Assembly: GCA_022574555.1 (NCBI GenBank)
Contig: JACZRV010000015.1
Location: 1-47,121, forward strand
From: SAR324 cluster bacterium
Lineage (GTDB): Bacteria > SAR324 > JACQKK01
Reading direction: 5' to 3'
Length of the DNA stretch: 47,121 bases
A program made the position numbers and the translations under genes. The stretch's first letter is position 1. Each line of letters opens with the position of its first letter. Below, piece after piece: positions 43,546 to 47,121 of the stretch. The notes beneath the pieces are model-generated. The model did no database searches and had not been told where the DNA came from. It saw only the letters and a program-made list of their open reading frames with translations.

Positions 43546-43796
43546 TGGTATCTGGAAATCATCTCCGCGGGTATGTTGCAACCCTGGGATATCCCAACAT
43601 CTTTGGAAGTGATGAATCCGTTTTGCCTTCGATCGTGAGGGGCATATTGATCTGGAAGTAATTGGTGCGGTCACTCTCGAAATTAACGGCGCTCCCTGGA
43701 GTGGCCGATTGCCATCACGGGTGGCCGCGGCGAGATTTACTGGAATCCGTTTGTGGATGGTGACCACCGTGCCGATGGAAAAGGCGATGGTATATA

Positions 43797-43828
43797 TTGA
43801 CTTTTGGTGGTATCTATCAGATTATAAT
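43797..43828 (+). promoter_or_regulatory. Candidate sigma-70 promoter for the coiled-coil lipoprotein gene
   Basis: TTGACT (43797-43802) followed after 17 bases by GATTAT (43820-43825), overlapping a perfect TATAAT (43823-43828) at longer spacing. The gene starts 60 bases further on, and the surroundings are A+T-rich. Confidence 0.45.
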
Positions 43829-43887
43829 GGAATAATAATCGCGATAATATATTGCCGCACAAGTATAACGTCTGGGAAGTTATCGGC

Positions 43888-44475
43888 ATGGTAATTCGAC
43901 CTGATTATATGCGGCCGCTCAACCTGGTGCTCTGGGCGATGGTTGTCGCGCCATTACTTTTGACCGCCTGCGCTCGGCATTCACTCGACGACTTTCCGCC
44001 CTACCCGCCGGCAGAACCGTTCCTGGAAGAACGCGCTTTGTTGGAATTGCGCCTCAGATCCCTGTCGGCGGAGGAAGCACGACGGGAAGCCCAGCATTGG
44101 CAACACCGATGGGCAATGGCTGAAAGGGAGTGGCGCGATGTGGATAAGCGCCTTGCCGAGAATGAGCGGGATCGTAGAAATCAAGCGGACCTGCGGAATC
44201 TGAGCGTGTTGCAGGCCTATGCCGATTCCGAGATTAAATTGCGCGAAATCCAATTACGCATCGCTTCAGGCGAATTAGAACGCCGACATCGGGAAGAATT
44301 GCGGAAGCGTAGCGCGGTCGGCGACACGGGCGATGCGGTGGAGGAATGGCGGCGAATTGATAGGCTGAGCCGTTCCGGCGAGATGGAGCGCATGTATCGC
44401 GCCGAATTGCGCCAAAACGAGACTAACCAAGAGTACGCGGATAAAACGGCAGTGTGGGAAGATCTGTTGCGCTAG
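43888..44475 (+). CDS. Coiled-coil lipoprotein of unknown function
   Basis: A 195-residue protein with a signal peptide and lipobox: PLNLVLWAMVVAPLLLTAC (10-28), lipidation at C28. After a short proline-rich linker (FPPYPPAEP) the rest is one long charged helix with heptad-like repeats (LRLRSLSAEEARREAQHWQH, then WRDVDKRLAENERDRRNQ), likely a coiled coil. No domain family is recognised. The start at 43888 gives the best signal peptide; ATG at 43909 is also possible. It lies downstream of the tRNA-adjacent decayed region and may be an envelope structural protein. Confidence 0.65.
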   Translation: MVIRPDYMRPLNLVLWAMVVAPLLLTACARHSLDDFPPYPPAEPFLEERALLELRLRSLSAEEARREAQHWQHRWAMAEREWRDVDKRLAENERDRRNQADLRNLSVLQAYADSEIKLREIQLRIASGELERRHREELRKRSAVGDTGDAVEEWRRIDRLSRSGEMERMYRAELRQNETNQEYADKTAVWEDLLR

Positions 44476-45111
44476 CCGCCGACCCGCCCCATTGGTGCCC
44501 CGTCAACATCACGCAGGGACCATTGCGCGTTCCAACCCGAAGAATTCCCGGCCACGTAATTGCGGAACCATCGTCGGCGTAATGCGCGCGGACGGCGAAT
44601 CATTACTGGTTTTACAGCCAATCGATATGACGATTTCCTGGCCTCGGCCCTGTGAAACCCTCCGCCGAACCGCATGGGATTTCGCCAATCTCGGCAACGG
44701 CGTCGAAATTGATCAGGGTCTCGCTAACTCTCTCGATACACCAGACGGTGAAGGAAGCGGCGTAGCGCATGGTTCCCTATGTGCCGGAGAAGAGGGGCGA
44801 GCCCACAGACCCTGTCGTGGATATGCACCGCCACCCGTTTCAAGCCAGCAACCTATTCGTGGACCTGAAGACCGTCTCCCGGCCCCAGTACCACGTCATG
44901 GCCGAATTCGGTGGGGTGGCGCCGGGGTTGACCCCATTGGAGCTGCCGGGCGCGCACCGCGGCGATACAACACGGCTGGCGTTGCGGTAAGGGGGAGCGC
45001 GCATGACAACAGCCGAGGTGCGGGCGGTCGTCAAGTGAGCCATCACAAGACGAGGGAGTGGTCGCTTTCGGGTATAGGCTATTCAATCCGATTTCAGCGG
45101 AGGAACAGAGA
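44476..45111. other. Region without a recognisable gene upstream of soxC
   Basis: About 636 bases. Open frames exist on both strands (longest plus frame from 44492), but none has a ribosome-binding site or recognisable domain. The frame at 44769-44990 (DMHRHPFQASNLFVDLKTVS) looks weakly coding and could be the tail of a lost gene. The soxC ribosome-binding site GGAGG lies at the right end. No clear promoter was found. Confidence 0.45.
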
Positions 45112-46467
45112 ATGCACGAAAACAGTGAGGCAGACGCTGGAAATAAGCCGCGTCGCATGGATTCCCTGATCCGGGCGATTGCCGATGTTGAATCGCGTAT
45201 GCTGTCCGCAGGCCCCCCGGTGGGCCGGCGCACCCTGTTGAAAGGGGGTGCCCTATGGGCGGGGGCTGCGGCCGCGGGTGCGATGCTGGCGCCCAAATCG
45301 TTACGGGCCGCAGGCTACCCGGTGCAGGATGACCCCATGAAGGAACAAGGGCGCGCCATCGGCCTGGACGGCGGTTACGGCTCTCGTTCCCAATTCGAGA
45401 CGGTGGCGCGTTATCCCTTCCCCACGCCGAACCCGTTCGCCTCGTTCAGTCTTTCGCCCCTCGCCGAATCCCGGGGGATCATCATGCCCTCCGGCCTGCA
45501 CTTCGAGCGTCATCACGCGGGTATCCCCAACATCGATCCTGCTTCCCACGAGTTGTTGATCCACGGGATGGTGGATCGGCCGATGAAGTTTACCGTGGAG
45601 GAGTTGAAACGATTGCCCGGCATAGCGCGCATCCTGTTCATCGAATGCTCGGGCAACAGCTTCAGCGAATGGAAGGGGCCTCTGTTCAAGACCGTTCAGA
45701 CCACCCATGGCCTCACGAGTACCAGCGAGTGGGCCGGGGTGCCCCTTTCCACCCTCTTGGGCCAAGTGGGCGTAAAGCCCGGAGCCAAGTGGATACTTGC
45801 CGAGGGCCGGGACGCCGCCGGCATGACCCGCAGCATCCCGCTGTGGAAGGCCTGGGACGATATTATCGTTGCTTACGGACAAAACGGCGAAGCGTTGCGG
45901 CCCGAGCAGGGATATCCCCTGCGGCTTGTCATCCCAGGCTGGGAAGGCAACTGCCAGATCAAATGGTTGCGCCGGCTGAAAATCGGCGACGCGCCCTTCA
46001 TGACACGGGAGGAAACATCCAAGTACACCGACCTGCTCGCCGATGGCCACGCTCGCCAGTTCAGCTTCGTCATGGAAGCGAAATCAGTCATCACCTTCCC
46101 CTCGGGGGAAATGGAACTACCGGGGCGCGGATTCTACGAGCTGACGGGCCTGGCATGGAGTGGAAAAGGCACCGTGCGGCGGGTCGAAGTCTCCACCAAC
46201 GGCGGAATGACGTGGCACTTGGCCCAGCTCGATCAGCCAGTGCTGCCCCTCGCCCACACCCGATTCCGCTATCCTTGGCGCTGGGACGGCTCCGAGGCGA
46301 TCCTGCAGAGCCGGTGCACCGACGAGACGGGATACACCCAGCCTACCCGCCAAGCCCTGATCGCGGCTCGGGGAGCCCATGGACGCTTCGGGTCACTCTA
46401 TCATTTCAACGGCATCCAAAGCTGGCGGGTGCGCACTGATGGGAGGGTGGAAAATGTCGCAGCTTAG
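45112..46467 (+). CDS. soxC: SoxC-type sulfite/sulfane dehydrogenase molybdenum subunit
   Basis: A 451-residue, Tat-exported molybdenum enzyme of the sulfite oxidase family. RRTLLKGG (39-46) is the twin-arginine signal followed by an alanine-rich hydrophobic stretch. The molybdenum-binding cysteine is C179 in FIECSGNSFSEWKG (176-189). The C-terminal dimerisation domain shows GKGTVRRVEVSTNGGMTW, typical of the family. With SoxD it oxidises sulfane sulfur bound to SoxYZ during thiosulfate oxidation, or sulfite directly. GGAGG lies eight bases before the chosen ATG; the longer frame from 45058 is unlikely. It overlaps soxD by 14 bases. Confidence 0.9.
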   Translation: MHENSEADAGNKPRRMDSLIRAIADVESRMLSAGPPVGRRTLLKGGALWAGAAAAGAMLAPKSLRAAGYPVQDDPMKEQGRAIGLDGGYGSRSQFETVARYPFPTPNPFASFSLSPLAESRGIIMPSGLHFERHHAGIPNIDPASHELLIHGMVDRPMKFTVEELKRLPGIARILFIECSGNSFSEWKGPLFKTVQTTHGLTSTSEWAGVPLSTLLGQVGVKPGAKWILAEGRDAAGMTRSIPLWKAWDDIIVAYGQNGEALRPEQGYPLRLVIPGWEGNCQIKWLRRLKIGDAPFMTREETSKYTDLLADGHARQFSFVMEAKSVITFPSGEMELPGRGFYELTGLAWSGKGTVRRVEVSTNGGMTWHLAQLDQPVLPLAHTRFRYPWRWDGSEAILQSRCTDETGYTQPTRQALIAARGAHGRFGSLYHFNGIQSWRVRTDGRVENVAA

Positions 46468-47053
46468 GCTCAATATCGGAGCGGTGGCCTTGTGCGCGAT
46501 ATGGCTCATGGCTGCCGCCGCCCACGCCGCGGGTGACGAAAGAATGGTGGCCGGCGAAGGGGGATATGGAGGGCCCTACGGTATTGGGCACACCGCCGGC
46601 CCGGCCGATATCGCCGCATGGAACATCGATATCGATGCAAAGGGCAACGGGCTGCCACAGGGCGCCGGCACCGCCACCCAGGGCGACGCGATCTACCGTA
46701 TGCGATGCCAGGTGTGTCACGGGGCCGACCTGGAGGGCGTCAAGCAGACCGGCGGCGAGCCCCTGGTGGGTGGCCGGGGAACTTTGACCGGCGCGAACCC
46801 GGTAAAAACCGTGGAAAGCTATTGGCCCTTGGCCACCACCCTTTACGATTACATCAACCGGGCCATGCCCTTCGACAAGCCCGGCTCGCTGCAACCGGAG
46901 GAAATTTATTCAGTGGTGGCCTTCATCCTGGCCAAGGCGGGGATCATCGCCGCGGACCAGGAGATGAACGCCCAATCCCTGCCCCGGGTGCGCATGCCCA
47001 ATCGGGACGGGTTTTTTCCCGACGATCGGCCCGACGTGTTCGACTACAATTAG
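46454..47053 (+). CDS. soxD: SoxD-like c-type cytochrome
   Basis: A 199-residue exported monohaem cytochrome c. The signal peptide runs to AAAHAAG (about 21-27). The haem site is CQVCH (85-89) and the probable axial methionine is M138 in NRAMPFDKPG. The C-terminal tail (PRVRMPNRDGFFPDDRP) is typical of SoxD-type partners. It accepts electrons from SoxC in the periplasm. The start at 46454 lies behind a GGGAGGG site and inside the end of soxC. Well-studied Paracoccus SoxD is about twice as long with two haems, so this is the short form. soxXYZAB are not seen. Confidence 0.85.
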   Translation: MSQLRLNIGAVALCAIWLMAAAAHAAGDERMVAGEGGYGGPYGIGHTAGPADIAAWNIDIDAKGNGLPQGAGTATQGDAIYRMRCQVCHGADLEGVKQTGGEPLVGGRGTLTGANPVKTVESYWPLATTLYDYINRAMPFDKPGSLQPEEIYSVVAFILAKAGIIAADQEMNAQSLPRVRMPNRDGFFPDDRPDVFDYN

Positions 47054-47121
47054 CAGCCCCGTGATTTATTGCCTCCGGCGGACAAATTGACGCTGCCACT
47101 TTGGAATCCCCACAGGTTTTC

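Larger units (their letters stand above)
43322..43887. other. Apparently decayed coding region beside the tRNA
   Basis: About 566 bases with no intact gene. Coding-like stretches appear in different plus frames: a frame ending near 43638 (QQKIDDLLLWYLEIISAG), then HIDLEVIGAVTLEINGAPW from about 43647, and GGRGEIYWNPFVDGDH with a following GKGDGIY ending near 43801. Read together they suggest one gene broken by frameshifts. The family is not recognised. The frame starting at 43294 overlaps the tRNA and is not a real start. Confidence 0.4.

Noticed and set aside
43294..43638. 114-residue plus-strand open frame beside the tRNA
   Set aside because: Its start lies inside the tRNA-Arg gene on the opposite strand and it has no ribosome-binding site; only its later part looks like a decayed gene piece.

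Overview
The window reads as chromosomal DNA of a Gram-negative, probably aerobic or microaerophilic bacterium. Signs are a Tat-exported SoxC-type enzyme with its cytochrome, CoxMSL-type molybdenum hydroxylase genes, an outer-membrane barrel, an EI24/CysZ-like protein, a YaiL-like protein (DUF2058) and a periplasmic peptidyl-prolyl isomerase. An F0-only cluster (atpZ-atpI-atpB-atpE) without F1 genes recalls deltaproteobacteria, Nitrospinota, Tectomicrobia and similar lineages, but no gene here fixes the taxonomy.

Region 1 (1-11671, all minus strand) is a tightly overlapping Mu-like phage late block. In transcription order it holds an XhlA-like protein, a small membrane protein, an M15 endolysin-like peptidase, terminase small and large subunits, a DUF935 portal, a Mu gpI-like protease, a capsid decoration protein, the major capsid protein, a 60-residue ORF, two glycosyltransferase genes, a DUF1320 (Mu gp36-like) protein, a Mu gpG-like tail completion protein, and the start of another gene that leaves the window. 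One glycosyltransferase gene is a 983-residue GT4 - methyltransferase - GT2 fusion. No integrase, repressor or transposase is visible at this end.

Region 2 (11672-18871) begins with a 734-base non-coding stretch rich in inverted repeats, followed by the F0 ATP synthase genes, hemL, an outer-membrane barrel gene, a Nudix hydrolase and a ribosome hibernation factor, all on minus. The c subunit carries most of the side chains known to bind Na+.

Region 3 (18872-30860) is ordinary metabolism and housekeeping: leuB, an SDR, an Ldh2-family dehydrogenase with a decayed paralogue tail beside it, a D-2-hydroxyacid dehydrogenase, a MATE-like transporter, a cyclophilin-parvulin-parvulin fusion, aspS, an unknown protein and a luciferase-like flavin oxidoreductase.

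Region 4 (30951-41856) has a four-gene molybdenum hydroxylase operon (FAD, 2Fe-2S and Mo subunits, then a MoaD-like protein), a carB-EI24-DUF2058 operon without carA, a small DUF4156-like protein and a bicupin.

Region 5 (42191-47121) has a PilZ protein, a stranded Big-2 domain fragment, tRNA-Arg(TCT), about 1.2 kb of apparently decayed DNA on either side of a coiled-coil lipoprotein, and soxC-soxD running to the right edge.
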